DNA of 44,419 bases from a bacterium (GCA_027371775.1 DAHXLG010000004.1:1-44419), one strand, 5' to 3'. Counted from the first letter of the stretch, positions 9,560-18,540 are shown. Translations and numbers: made by a program. Notes: a model not told the origin generated them from the letters alone.

Positions 9560-10729
9560 CTATTTGGCATTCTTAGTATTAGCACCTTTTGAATTGTTTT
9601 TTTTATGTCTCATATAACGTCTATCTTTTTGTGTTCTTTTTTCATGACGATTGATATGTTTTAACTCAACAGCACCAGAAACATCTTCCTCATTTTCTTT
9701 TTTAACGATGTTGAAATTTCGTTTCAATACATGATTTTTTCCTATATTTATCAGTTTTTTTTTAGACTGCAAAGAATTTGAATTAGCTTTCTCAAAATGT
9801 TTTTGCGTATCTAAAATATTCGAAGAATTATCGTTGGATAACATATCAAGAATAATTCCTTCTTTCAATCCATATTCAGAAAGTACCAAACTATCTATCC
9901 TCATAGACTTAATCATGAGATACACCCAAGGCAACCCAGACTTAATCAAGCGAGTTTTCTTCAATCCAACACTAGGCATTTTACGCAATTCCTGCACATT
10001 CATTCTGTTAAATGATTGCAGAGCTTTGTATAAATCTGACACATTAAACCTTTGACCATCTACCCAGCTATCACGTTTTTTATGGAAATAATTATATGCA
10101 ATTTTCAATGTATTACATTTCGAGCAAATAATAGGCAACCCATGATATTTTTCAGCAAATTTCTCAAGCTTATGCAACGCATCATTTCTTCTTTGTTTTT
10201 CTACTCCGTTATTGATCAATCCAAGATCTAGCGAAATATAATCTTGCACAACAATAACATCATCTTTTTTCGTAACATATGCAATTTCTGTGCTGCCAGA
10301 CCCAATATCGACCACTAATGCATGATCTTTTATTTGATCTTGACATCCTAGGGCTGATAAATAAATCTCACGTCCAGAACTAATCACTTCAATCTTTATT
10401 CCAAATCGATTTTGAATTCTTTCAATAACTTCTTGCGACTGAGGTGAAAATCGCAAAGCAGCAGTCGCCACACAACTAATCTGGAAAGGTTGATTTGCAT
10501 GTTTAGCAAGCGAATTTTTGAATTTCTCGAAAACACGCTCAATACGATAAATAGTTGTTTTGGCAATGTTTTTACCCGGCTCCATTGTTCCAAAATTGAC
10601 GACGCAAGTATCATAGATTACTACACTAAATCTATCTTCAATACTATTAATTTTACACGATTTAGAATTATCTTTTGCTAAAATAAATCGACACAAATAT
10701 GTTCCAAGATCTATTCCAACATACAACAT
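9560..10729 (-). CDS. Ppx/GppA family exopolyphosphatase / pppGpp phosphohydrolase
   Basis: Actin-like ASKHA-fold phosphatase of 389 residues when started at ATG 10729 (MLYVGIDLGT). A GTG/ATG extension further upstream has no family match. The N-terminal phosphate loop YVGIDLGTYLCRF, the second loop VVDIGSGSTEIAYV, the LGLINNGVEK element and the closing LVLSEYGLKEGIILDML are all family features. The substrate, polyphosphate or pppGpp, cannot be decided from sequence. The last 70 residues are an unusual Lys/Arg/Asn-rich tail (NRHEKRTQKDRRYMRHKKNN) absent from canonical members. It lies upstream of rlmE in an apparent two-gene operon. Confidence 0.88.
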   Translation of the reverse strand: MLYVGIDLGTYLCRFILAKDNSKSCKINSIEDRFSVVIYDTCVVNFGTMEPGKNIAKTTIYRIERVFEKFKNSLAKHANQPFQISCVATAALRFSPQSQEVIERIQNRFGIKIEVISSGREIYLSALGCQDQIKDHALVVDIGSGSTEIAYVTKKDDVIVVQDYISLDLGLINNGVEKQRRNDALHKLEKFAEKYHGLPIICSKCNTLKIAYNYFHKKRDSWVDGQRFNVSDLYKALQSFNRMNVQELRKMPSVGLKKTRLIKSGLPWVYLMIKSMRIDSLVLSEYGLKEGIILDMLSNDNSSNILDTQKHFEKANSNSLQSKKKLINIGKNHVLKRNFNIVKKENEEDVSGAVELKHINRHEKRTQKDRRYMRHKKNNSKGANTKNAK

Positions 10730-10968
10730 GGAAAAATTATAACATTTTTTTATAAAATTTGCGACTATAAGAAAAATCAGGCACAATTAATCAAAAATAC
10801 TTTACTAATCGAAATTCATGCATGCACTACTTATAAATCATGTTAAAAAAACTGGTCAATTATATTCAACAAAACCAATTATCTCGATCATTGTTTACGA
10901 TTAACAAATCTTGCAGTATCATAACAGTATAGATATTTTAGGAATAAACTTAAAAAAAAGGAGGAATA

Positions 10969-11502
10969 GTGGAACTAAAAGAGCTTGAAGAAAAATTTCA
11001 AAAAAGCGTGAATATATTGATAGAAGATTTAAGTACAATACATGCTAGTAGAGTAGCTCCAGCAATATTAAAACCACTAGTAATAATTGATGATCAAGGA
11101 AATAAGCACTCAGCTATGGAAATAGGCATTGTAAGAGTTGTAAACAACAGAACATTGGCAATTAAACCTTGGATGCCAGAAAACATACCATGCATTGAAA
11201 AAGCTATTCGCGCATCTAACCTTGGAATAAACCCAATGACAATCGATGGAGAAGTACATCTACACTTCCCTGAATTAACACAAGAGCGAAGAAAAGAGAT
11301 AGCAAAATCAATCAACACATTTGCCACCAACACAAAGAATGCATTGCGCGCAATTCGTCACGATTTTATAAAAGAACACAAAAAGCCTTCAAAAGAAGAA
11401 GAAGTAAAATTCGAAAAAGATATCCAAAAAATTATCGATAAATTTAATGCAACAATTGATGGGCACGTTGATAAAAAACAAAAAGAAATAATGCATCTAT
11501 AG
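10969..11502 (+). CDS. frr: Ribosome recycling factor
   Basis: A 177-residue protein (family about 185) that, with EF-G, splits the post-termination ribosome. The N-terminal helix (LEEKFQKSVNILIEDLSTIHASRVAPAIL) and the C-terminal block (PELTQERRKEIAKSIN...FATNTKNALRAIRHDF, then DKKQKEI) give the three-helix bundle with the inserted beta domain. The start is GTG at 10969, fixed by AAGGAGG at 10958-10964. No pyrH or tsf lies beside it, unlike the order in many bacteria, so the classic cluster is broken here. Confidence 0.95.
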   Translation: MELKELEEKFQKSVNILIEDLSTIHASRVAPAILKPLVIIDDQGNKHSAMEIGIVRVVNNRTLAIKPWMPENIPCIEKAIRASNLGINPMTIDGEVHLHFPELTQERRKEIAKSINTFATNTKNALRAIRHDFIKEHKKPSKEEEVKFEKDIQKIIDKFNATIDGHVDKKQKEIMHL

Positions 11503-11719
11503 CACCCACTGCATCGTACACACAAATAATAAAAATGAAAGCTTGGATATCTACACTAAACTATTTCAAAAACTCTATGTGAATCTGCAATCAATCTTTA
11601 CTATCATGAACAAATATTCGTTAAAACAAAATAAAAATACAAAAGTTTAGCATATGCAGAATTTTAAGAAAAAAACATACTTACCTAATCAAATCAAACT
11701 TCCTTCGATATGATCTTAT

Positions 11720-12928
11720 CTATTTTGCAGCGATAAGTTTATGTGTATAAAATATGAACAAGCCTACCAAGATCATCGTAGCTAAGGCAAAAAAAGCCAT
11801 TTCAAGATTGAAAACAAAACTTACAACTACGCTTAAAATGCTAAACAAGCCTATAAAATAATGAAAGATTTTTTTGGAATTACGCAACAAAACGTATCCA
11901 CAAAATGCATAAATAGCAAGAGTTATATACACACACAAATCTGCTGTGAAATTAAACTGCTTGTTGATATTCATTCCACTCAAACATACGAAAATTGCAA
12001 AAGAAGCAAGAGATGAAACTAAGAGACCCAAAAATGAGGTGTCGCTATTCGCCTTCTTTAAAAACGCTTTTGGAAATATATTTGTTTCTGCATAAGCCAA
12101 GCCCATCTTGCTTGTCGCAGCTACCCAGCCGTACAATGCTCCAAATGAAGTGAATGCTATTAGAAATCCTAGATATTTCTCTGCTCCAACTCCAAAGAAC
12201 TGTCTAATCAACAATGCAAATGGCATACTACTGTTAGCTAATTCATCAGCAGGCGCACTTCCAACAACTAATAAAGATGAAATCACATACAACAAAGTAC
12301 ACGAAATAACACCTATCAAAAGACCTCTACGCGCAGCAACACCAGAGCCAAAAATTGATGCAGTTTCAATACCAAGAAAAGCCCACATACAAGAAATTCC
12401 AATAGTAAAGACATCTGATTGAGTACCTTGAGCAACTGGCAAGCTGAAAACATCTCGATTAATTATAAATAAAGATATAGGCAATCCAGCTAGAATAAAA
12501 AACTTAATCACAGTAAGCAAAACTTCAATACGCGCAACCACACTATATCTAACCGCTCCATTGGCAATAGTAAGCAGCGACATAATAATAGCACCAACCA
12601 AAACTGGATTGGAAAAATTTAAGCTAGCTACAATAACAACCAACAAACTAGTATTTCCAAAAATACAGCTAATCCAATAAACAATCGCAACCAGCTTCTT
12701 GAAAATAGGATTATTAAAATAATCGCTTAAAACGCTCGATTTAGGAAAAAGCATACAAAGACTACCAAACATAATTGCAAACACAGTAGCCATGCCACCA
12801 GCAATCGCCCAGCTATAAACGAGATTTATACCAAGTGGCGCCAATTTTGCAGGCAGCATAAAAAAGCCAGATCCTACAATGTTGCCAATCACGAATAATG
12901 CAACAATAAAAGAAGAATTTAAATTCAT
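11720..12928 (-). CDS. APC-family amino acid/polyamine transporter (AdiC/CadB-like)
   Basis: About 402 residues with roughly 12 hydrophobic segments. The first membrane helix carries GNIVGSGFFMLP (about 15-26), the glycine-rich unwound segment that binds the substrate carboxylate in AdiC/CadB/PotE. Later MWAFLGIETAS matches the W..GvE segment of helix 6, and FTSFGALYGW the helix 8 region. It is a little shorter than E. coli AdiC (445). A basic amino acid or its amine is the likely substrate, by family only. I prefer ATG 12928 over GTG 12943. In an auxotrophic intracellular bacterium such antiporters typically import host amino acids; that is inference. Confidence 0.85.
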   Translation of the reverse strand: MNLNSSFIVALFVIGNIVGSGFFMLPAKLAPLGINLVYSWAIAGGMATVFAIMFGSLCMLFPKSSVLSDYFNNPIFKKLVAIVYWISCIFGNTSLLVVIVASLNFSNPVLVGAIIMSLLTIANGAVRYSVVARIEVLLTVIKFFILAGLPISLFIINRDVFSLPVAQGTQSDVFTIGISCMWAFLGIETASIFGSGVAARRGLLIGVISCTLLYVISSLLVVGSAPADELANSSMPFALLIRQFFGVGAEKYLGFLIAFTSFGALYGWVAATSKMGLAYAETNIFPKAFLKKANSDTSFLGLLVSSLASFAIFVCLSGMNINKQFNFTADLCVYITLAIYAFCGYVLLRNSKKIFHYFIGLFSILSVVVSFVFNLEMAFFALATMILVGLFIFYTHKLIAAK

Positions 12929-13011
12929 AGCCTGTATTATCACAAAAATCTTTATAAATTAAAAGACCATTTTAACTTGTAACAATCTTTTCATTTATGT
13001 AAAGTCAAAAC

Positions 13012-13782
13012 ATGATAAAAATTCACGAAAAAGAAGAGTTTGAAAAGATGAGAAAAGCCGGAAAACTGGCTGCAACATTGCTTTATGAACTTGGTAAACA
13101 AACTAAACCTGGCATTACCACTCTAGACCTAGACAAATTTGCACAAGAATTCATAGAAAAACATAACACAAAATCTGCATGTTTTGGCTATACAGGAGGA
13201 GGAAAAACTCCTTTTCCAGGATATATCTGCACTTGCGTAAACCACGTAATCTGTCATGCATTTGGAACAAATCAAGTGCTAAACGAAGGTGATATTATAA
13301 GCATAGATGTTACACTAATAGTCGATGGATATCATGGAGACACATGTGCAACATTTGCTGTTGGAAAAATTTCAAATGAAGCGCAAAAATTAATCGACGC
13401 AACAAAACATGCAATGGAAGTTGGCATAATGGCAGCGCAGCCAGGCAATCATTTTGGAGATATCGGATACTCGATAGAACAACTGATGAAGAACAAATAT
13501 AACAACCAATATAGTATAGTCGAAGATTATTGCGGACATGGTATTGGAACAACATTTCACGCGCCTCCGCAAATAGAGCACACAGGCTTTGCAGGAACAA
13601 GTGAAGAAATCAAACCTGGCATGTTTTTCACAGTAGAGCCAATGATAAATGCAGGAACTCACGAAACAAGATTGCTAAAAGATGGCTGGACAGTAATCAC
13701 AAAAGACTACAGACTTTCAGCGCAATTCGAACATACAATAGGCATTACTGAAAATGGACCAGAAATATTTACACAACTTTAA
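13012..13782 (+). CDS. map: Type I methionine aminopeptidase
   Basis: A 256-residue metalloprotease that removes the initiator Met from nascent proteins. The five metal ligands are visible: D99 (ISIDVT), D110 (GDTCAT), H176 (CGHGIG), E209 (TVEPMIN) and E240 (QFEHTIG). Substrate-side His82 lies in CHAFG. Length and N-terminus are as in the bacterial type Ia enzyme, with no zinc-finger extension. It is a single gene; fmt, whose product acts upstream of it on initiator tRNA, is at 35.4 kb. No ribosome-binding site is obvious. Confidence 0.96.
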   Translation: MIKIHEKEEFEKMRKAGKLAATLLYELGKQTKPGITTLDLDKFAQEFIEKHNTKSACFGYTGGGKTPFPGYICTCVNHVICHAFGTNQVLNEGDIISIDVTLIVDGYHGDTCATFAVGKISNEAQKLIDATKHAMEVGIMAAQPGNHFGDIGYSIEQLMKNKYNNQYSIVEDYCGHGIGTTFHAPPQIEHTGFAGTSEEIKPGMFFTVEPMINAGTHETRLLKDGWTVITKDYRLSAQFEHTIGITENGPEIFTQL

Positions 13783-13806
13783 CCTTCTGCTGCTCTAATA
13801 ATTAAC

Positions 13807-13831
13807 AGCGAACGAACCCTACTTGTTCGCT
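13807..13831 (+). terminator. Stem-loop after map, possible terminator
   Basis: A perfect 7-bp inverted repeat, AGCGAAC (13807-13813) and GTTCGCT (13825-13831), with an 11-base loop, 25 bases past the map stop. It is not followed by a T-run, so factor-independent termination is doubtful; it may simply stabilise the 3' end. Confidence 0.35.
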
Positions 13832-14016
13832 ACCCCATCATACTTCATAAAACATTTCCTTGAATCACAACTACAATGGGCATATTCTTATGCTCTCATA
13901 ATGCACAGATTCATCTACTTGCATGTTTATCTCTATAAATCAAAACATGTTTTATAAACCTATAATTTTTCTAAAAATATCATTTTCTAAAGATATTAAT
14001 TAATGAAAAGAGCATA

Positions 14017-14787
14017 CTATTTGAGCAAATATTTTCCTAAATTATAACTAGTTCTATGATATTGACAAAAACCATGCTCTCTAATTGCAGCAACATGCAA
14101 GGTAGTACCATATCCCTTATTTCGATTAAAACCATAAACTGGAAATTCAACATCTAGACGATCCATAAACGCATCTCGTTCAACTTTTGCAACAATAGAC
14201 GCCGCAGAAATCGCTTGTACTTTTTGATCACCCTTGATTATAGCCGTACAATTTAAACCAAGCTCATCCATCCATTTAGGTTTTCTTCCATCTATAATCA
14301 GCCTATGATTGATAAACGAAGTACAATTTTGCACATTTAACAAATCTAAATCATGTTGCTCATCATTAGTTAACGAAACTTGTCTTTGAAAAGAACATAC
14401 TTGCGGATCTACCAATTGCGCTATCGAACCTTGATCTGCTAGTGGATCAATTGCTCGGTCAGCCAATGAGTCTGCTGCTGAAGATTGATCAGTGAATGGA
14501 TCAAGCGCTCGCAAAATTGCTTTATTATAAGCATAAGCCAATCCAAATTGATTAATTTCCTCAACCAAGCCAATTCCAATATTCCATGTAGCAATATCTT
14601 TTATAATCTCTGACATTTCCAAGCGCTTTTTGTGACTAATACTTTTCGAATCCACAAATTTTGTCTGACTGACACAATTAAGCTTAAGCGCGCAAACATA
14701 AATGGGCCCAGCCCAGCAGCCATAGCCAACTTCGTCGATACCAACTATAGAAAAATCGCTAAAAGATGGATCAACAAAATCATTCAC
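14017..14787 (-). CDS. rnhB: Ribonuclease HII with a repeat insertion
   Basis: Cuts RNA at single ribonucleotides and RNA-DNA hybrids. The four acidic residues are present: D18 and E19 (GIDEVGYG), D166 (LIIDGRK) and D205 (VERDAF), with the SIVAKVERD motif. Two oddities stand out. The conserved GRG that reads the ribose is GYG here (21-23). About 60 extra residues (roughly 95-155) sit between the helices, holding two copies of an 18-residue unit: RALDPFTDQ at 93 and RAIDPLADQ at 111. The enzyme is therefore 256 residues rather than about 200. The start is GTG at 14787, overlapping the lipoprotein stop by eight bases, so translation is probably coupled. Confidence 0.92.
   Translation of the reverse strand: MNDFVDPSFSDFSIVGIDEVGYGCWAGPIYVCALKLNCVSQTKFVDSKSISHKKRLEMSEIIKDIATWNIGIGLVEEINQFGLAYAYNKAILRALDPFTDQSSAADSLADRAIDPLADQGSIAQLVDPQVCSFQRQVSLTNDEQHDLDLLNVQNCTSFINHRLIIDGRKPKWMDELGLNCTAIIKGDQKVQAISAASIVAKVERDAFMDRLDVEFPVYGFNRNKGYGTTLHVAAIREHGFCQYHRTSYNLGKYLLK
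14404..14511 (-). repeat. Two 54-bp in-frame repeats inside rnhB
   Basis: Units at 14458-14511 and 14404-14457 encode the related 18-residue blocks starting RALDPFTDQ and RAIDPLADQ. About nine residues at the start of each unit are well conserved and the rest has diverged. The 54-bp length keeps the frame. The source of the insertion is unknown. Confidence 0.75.
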
Positions 14788-15373
14788 GAATCACGTATCC
14801 ATCAGCGCAAGATTCGTTTACAACAACTATGTAGTGCCTAAACACTTCAACACCATCCATTGATCTAACCGCTTGAATCACTTCTCGCTTTTCTTCTTGA
14901 CTATTTGTCACGCCAACAACCCAAACCTGATTCTTCATTGCTGCAACATAATAATTACGAGCAGACACGTTGAAATTAAACATCAGTTTTACACGTACTT
15001 TTAGAGCTAAATCACGATTCCACTCACCAATTTTCATTCCGTCTGCTAAACACTGAACGTTATCTGATTTCATGAAAACTAGAGCTTTCGCTTTTTCCAA
15101 ATTTTCTTTACTCGTAGCCGCACCTATAATCACTGGCGTTCCATATACGCCTACAATATCTAAAAACGGCTCATCAAGTTTGGCTTCTGCCCATACAGAT
15201 TGAATCGTAGATTCTAAATAAAAATTCTTGAATCGAAACTGTATTCCACCAACTTTTGAATGTTGATATCCAAGGTACATTCCTGTTCCTGCTACGCTAG
15301 ATATAATAAGTGCGGGCGCACATCCTGATAACAATAATGAAAACATTAAAGCAGATAATAAAAAAATTCTCAT
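14780..15373 (-). CDS. BON-domain lipoprotein
   Basis: About 197 residues from ATG 15373. A signal peptide with a lipobox (MRIFLLSALMFSLLLSGC) predicts diacylation at Cys and processing by LspA, which is encoded 0.6 kb away. A Gly-rich membrane-like segment follows (ISSVAGTGMYLGYQHS), then two BON-like alpha/beta repeats (about 45-105 and 115-190; second ends EEKREVIQAVRSMDGVEVFRHYIVV). BON proteins bind membranes or phospholipids and keep the envelope intact. The open frame continues 14 codons upstream, but these overlap tRNA-Asn, so they are rejected. The gene begins 10 bases after the tRNA and overlaps rnhB at its 3' end. Confidence 0.82.
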   Translation of the reverse strand: MRIFLLSALMFSLLLSGCAPALIISSVAGTGMYLGYQHSKVGGIQFRFKNFYLESTIQSVWAEAKLDEPFLDIVGVYGTPVIIGAATSKENLEKAKALVFMKSDNVQCLADGMKIGEWNRDLALKVRVKLMFNFNVSARNYYVAAMKNQVWVVGVTNSQEEKREVIQAVRSMDGVEVFRHYIVVVNESCADGYVIRE

Positions 15374-15383
15374 GATTCTTCCG

Positions 15384-15389
15384 CTCCTC
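15384..15389 (-). promoter_or_regulatory. Ribosome-binding site formed by the tRNA-Asn 3' end
   Basis: Reading on the minus strand, the last bases of tRNA-Asn (acceptor strand plus discriminator G) give GAGGAG, ten bases before the lipoprotein ATG at 15373. A weaker GGAAG lies four bases from the ATG. If the tRNA is excised the strong site is lost, so tRNA processing and lipoprotein translation could compete. Confidence 0.4.
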
Positions 15390-15456
15390 GAGCTGGACTC
15401 GAACCAGCGACCCAATGATTAACAGTCATTTGCTCTGCCGACTGAGCTATCGAGGA
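15384..15456 (-). tRNA. tRNA-Asn (GTT)
   Basis: A full cloverleaf: acceptor TCCTCGA / TCGAGGA, D arm TAGCTCAGTCGGCAGAGCA, anticodon stem ATGAC with loop TGTTAAT region giving anticodon GTT, and T arm GCTGG-TTCGAGT-CCAGC. The discriminator is G, usual for Asn. CCA is not encoded (CGG follows), unlike the other four tRNA genes in this window. Confidence 0.95.
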
Positions 15457-15497
15457 ATTTATGCACTTAATGTAACAAAACTTTAAATATATTACAA

Positions 15498-15842
15498 GTG
15501 CATGTTATTCATAACGCAATAATTTCTTATATCACCAAGGCTTTATCTAGGATTTGCAATAAACCAATCAAACATTTAGAACTTTACCTTCTTTGGTATA
15601 AATCATTTATTCAATCGCATCCAGAAAAACGAATTTATGAATTTTTCTGCAATATTTTAGAAGCTCATTTTGAATCGTTTGTATGTTCAGAAACTAAGAA
15701 CAAAGCAACGCATTCTGTAATTGCTAATCTTGCTAGCACAGCAATTTTGTTTAACTTCTTTTGTTCAACTTCTTTTAAAAGAACAACAACTTTAATATCG
15801 AAACTCATAAAAACAGAGCCATTCCATGCTGTAATTAAATAA
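15498..15842 (+). CDS. Possible protein of unknown function
   Basis: A frame of 114 residues from GTG 15498 with mixed, protein-like composition (e.g. HPEKRIYEFFCNILEAHFES, then NKATHSVIANLASTAILFNF). There is no ribosome-binding site or recognisable domain. It reads toward lspA, with a further small frame between, so it could be the head of that transcript. It could also be a remnant. Confidence 0.35.
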   Translation: MHVIHNAIISYITKALSRICNKPIKHLELYLLWYKSFIQSHPEKRIYEFFCNILEAHFESFVCSETKNKATHSVIANLASTAILFNFFCSTSFKRTTTLISKLIKTEPFHAVIK

Positions 15843-15845
15843 TTT

Positions 15846-15977
15846 ATGATTGCTCATATTGCTATCTTTGCGCTTTATTGTTTTCTAGCAAAACAAAATC
15901 AACCATTCTCTACAACACAACAAATATTTTTCTCACATAATCTTTTTCTAAAGTACAAAAAATATTATGATATATAG
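15846..15977 (+). CDS. Possible 43-residue membrane peptide before lspA
   Basis: A short frame, MIAHIAIFALYCFLAK then a polar Gln/Lys/Tyr-rich tail, whose TAG at 15975-15977 is one base before the preferred lspA ATG at 15979. That spacing suggests translational coupling. It lacks a clear ribosome-binding site and any homology I recognise. Confidence 0.28.
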   Translation: MIAHIAIFALYCFLAKQNQPFSTTQQIFFSHNLFLKYKKYYDI

Positions 15978-15978
15978 C

Positions 15979-16455
15979 ATGAACTATTACACATGGATTC
16001 CCTTTTTTGTTATGGCAATCGACCAAATGAGCAAAAGAATTGCTATGCACTGGCATTATAACAACATTCTTATCAAATCACCTTATCTAGAAAGCAAAAT
16101 TGTCTGGAACAAGGGGGTTAGCTTTGGAATGTTTGGAACATCATATTATAACGTACTTGTATACTGCGCAATTTTCATAAGCATCATTTTGGTAATTATA
16201 ACTTGGGCAAAATCAAAAAATAAGTTTGATATCATAGCATGGGGATTAATAGTTGGCGGAGGATTAAGCAACCTTTGGGATCGCTGGTTCTTTGGAGCAG
16301 TCTTAGACTTTATATCTATCTCCTTTTACGACCTGCAGTTCCCATGGATTTTCAACGTAGCCGACATAGCAATAACAATAGGAGCACTACTACTCATCAG
16401 GCGCTTCTTTATAAAAACAAGCAAAAAAGCATCCATTACGGAAAAAAGCAAATAA
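15979..16455 (+). CDS. lspA: Lipoprotein signal peptidase (signal peptidase II)
   Basis: Inner-membrane aspartyl protease that removes signal peptides from diacylated prolipoproteins. Four membrane segments fit the family. The motifs are DQMSKR (15-20), NKGVSFGMF (44-52), GGGLSNLWDRWFFGAVLDFI (93-112) and FNVADIAITIG (125-135), with catalytic aspartates D110 and D129. Starting at ATG 15979 gives 158 residues; an in-frame ATG at 15967 adds four. The C-terminus is a basic tail. mutL follows 60 bases later on the same strand. Confidence 0.95.
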   Translation: MNYYTWIPFFVMAIDQMSKRIAMHWHYNNILIKSPYLESKIVWNKGVSFGMFGTSYYNVLVYCAIFISIILVIITWAKSKNKFDIIAWGLIVGGGLSNLWDRWFFGAVLDFISISFYDLQFPWIFNVADIAITIGALLLIRRFFIKTSKKASITEKSK

Positions 16456-16515
16456 TAAAGCATATGACGTTTCGCATGACAAAATATAACATAATCCCAA
16501 AAAGCCAAATTCATT

Positions 16516-18393
16516 ATGAAGATTAAAAAGCTAAGTGAAAAAGTAATTAAGCAAATTGCAGCAGGTGAAGTAATAGCGCGTCCAGCAAACGCAATAAAAG
16601 AAATAATCGAAAATGCGATAGACGCTGGCTCAACCAACATTTCTATCCACGTGAACAAAACAGGATTAGAACGCATTGTGATCATAGATAATGGCTGTGG
16701 AATGGATAAAGACGATCTGGAACTTTGCACGCAACTACACACAACATCAAAAACTAGCGAAAAAGACCACATGTTTGGCACATCATCATTAGGCTTTCGA
16801 GGAGAAGCTCTTGCATCAATTAATGAAATTTCTGATATGACAATCGAAAGTAACGGGTATAAATTACACAAAAATAATATAACGCACTCAAATATCGAAT
16901 CAGGTACACGAATTGAGATACTAAACATGTTTGCAAATGTATCAGCAAGACTAAAATTTCTAAAATCAAGCCAAGTAGAATGGTTTCATATAAAATGGGT
17001 ACTTGAAAAATTCATGATCAGCGAATGCAATATAACATGGAAAATTTTCCATAATGAAAAAAAACTCTGGCATCTAGAAGCAGGTGAAACTCAGGTATAT
17101 CGTATAGAAAAATTGCTAGGAAGCAATGCGTATCCATTTTCACATGAATACAATAATATAAAAATTTCAGGTTATATATTAGATATTTCCGCACGCAACT
17201 TCAATGCACTTTTTATCAATAGACGCAGCGTGCGAGACAAAGCAATTGCGCAATATATGCGAAACATATTTAGCGAATATTACATGAAAAACGAGAACCC
17301 TGGATATATCATGAATATAGAAATTGATCCCATGATGGTCGATTGCAACGTACATCCTGCCAAAGAAGAGGTACGCATTATCAATCATGCTGATATATTT
17401 GCTATGCTTTCATTTGTTTTCTCTCATCAATTTTTTGCAAAAGCATTAAACAAAGAGCAAACTTTTCAAGTAAACACAAAAACTGAAGAACATGAAAACG
17501 AATACAAGCTAAGCTTTGATTCTCCAAAATTTGAAATGCCTGAAATTACGAATCGACAATTTGTGCATACAAAATTTGACCAAAAAGAAACAAATACACG
17601 CAATGAAAAAATAAATTTTGTAAATGAAACAAATACATATACATATCAAACAATCAAAGCTAATGAACAATCAACAAACAATTGGAAAAAACACAAGCCT
17701 TTCCAAACACCATCTGTTCATCGCATTATCGGACAAATACGCAACTCATTCATCATGTTTGAAACAGAAGATGGCATAGGTATTTTTGATCAACACGCAG
17801 CTCATGAAAGACATGTTTATGAAAAGATGAAAAAAGAACTATCAACAGGAAACTCTCAGCAACTGCTAATACCAATTGAAATTAACCTAACTCCATTGCA
17901 AGCAGAATATCTAATAAAAAATCAAACACAATTAGAAAACAAAGGTATAAGAATAAGCTGGCTACAAACAATCGAGTCTACTCAATTCGAAACTGATTGT
18001 GCCACATCATCGCAAGCAAGATCAACCAAACAATCACAAAATGAATCTCTTTTAACTAAATCAGACTATGCAAACACAACAATATTAAAAGCTTCTAATT
18101 CAGCATATAAATTGGCACTTACTCATATTCCACAAAGCTTACCAGCATTAGATTGCGCGAAATTTATAGAAACTGAGCTTGAAGAAAACTGCAATATTGA
18201 AACATTAATCGATAGATTGGTTGCCGATATTGCTTGTAAAAATGCATTAAAAGCCAACACTCAACTTTCGATTGAGCAAATGTATGCTCTGATGGAAACA
18301 GCGCTAGAGAATGTACCAATCTGCAACCACGGTCGCCCAGTATTTAAATATTTCACTCACTTAGAAATTGAAAATTGGTTTAGAAGAAAATAA
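16516..18393 (+). CDS. mutL: DNA mismatch repair protein MutL
   Basis: A 625-residue GHKL ATPase and matchmaker of mismatch repair. The N-terminal ATP site is clear: GEVIARPANAIKEIIENAID (19-38), DNGCGM, and GFRGEALASI. The Lys/Asn-rich linker (about 330-390) is followed by the C-terminal dimerisation domain. That domain holds DQHAAHERHVYE near residue 424, the DQHA(X)2E(X)4E metal-binding endonuclease motif, plus ACKNALKAN and CNHGRP near the end. It should therefore be a nicking MutL, as in bacteria lacking MutH. It ends in the usual FRRK-like terminus. mutS is not in this window. Confidence 0.95.
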   Translation: MKIKKLSEKVIKQIAAGEVIARPANAIKEIIENAIDAGSTNISIHVNKTGLERIVIIDNGCGMDKDDLELCTQLHTTSKTSEKDHMFGTSSLGFRGEALASINEISDMTIESNGYKLHKNNITHSNIESGTRIEILNMFANVSARLKFLKSSQVEWFHIKWVLEKFMISECNITWKIFHNEKKLWHLEAGETQVYRIEKLLGSNAYPFSHEYNNIKISGYILDISARNFNALFINRRSVRDKAIAQYMRNIFSEYYMKNENPGYIMNIEIDPMMVDCNVHPAKEEVRIINHADIFAMLSFVFSHQFFAKALNKEQTFQVNTKTEEHENEYKLSFDSPKFEMPEITNRQFVHTKFDQKETNTRNEKINFVNETNTYTYQTIKANEQSTNNWKKHKPFQTPSVHRIIGQIRNSFIMFETEDGIGIFDQHAAHERHVYEKMKKELSTGNSQQLLIPIEINLTPLQAEYLIKNQTQLENKGIRISWLQTIESTQFETDCATSSQARSTKQSQNESLLTKSDYANTTILKASNSAYKLALTHIPQSLPALDCAKFIETELEENCNIETLIDRLVADIACKNALKANTQLSIEQMYALMETALENVPICNHGRPVFKYFTHLEIENWFRRK

Positions 18394-18540
18394 ATTAACT
18401 ATAAACATCATTCAAGATTTTATTTACATGAAAAACAATAAAAAGGATACTTTGACTACTTGTTGAAATTCTGACAAAGCGTAACACTTAAAAAGCAATT
18501 TCATCTTCCTACAATTTGGATTGAATAGTAAAATAGTATC

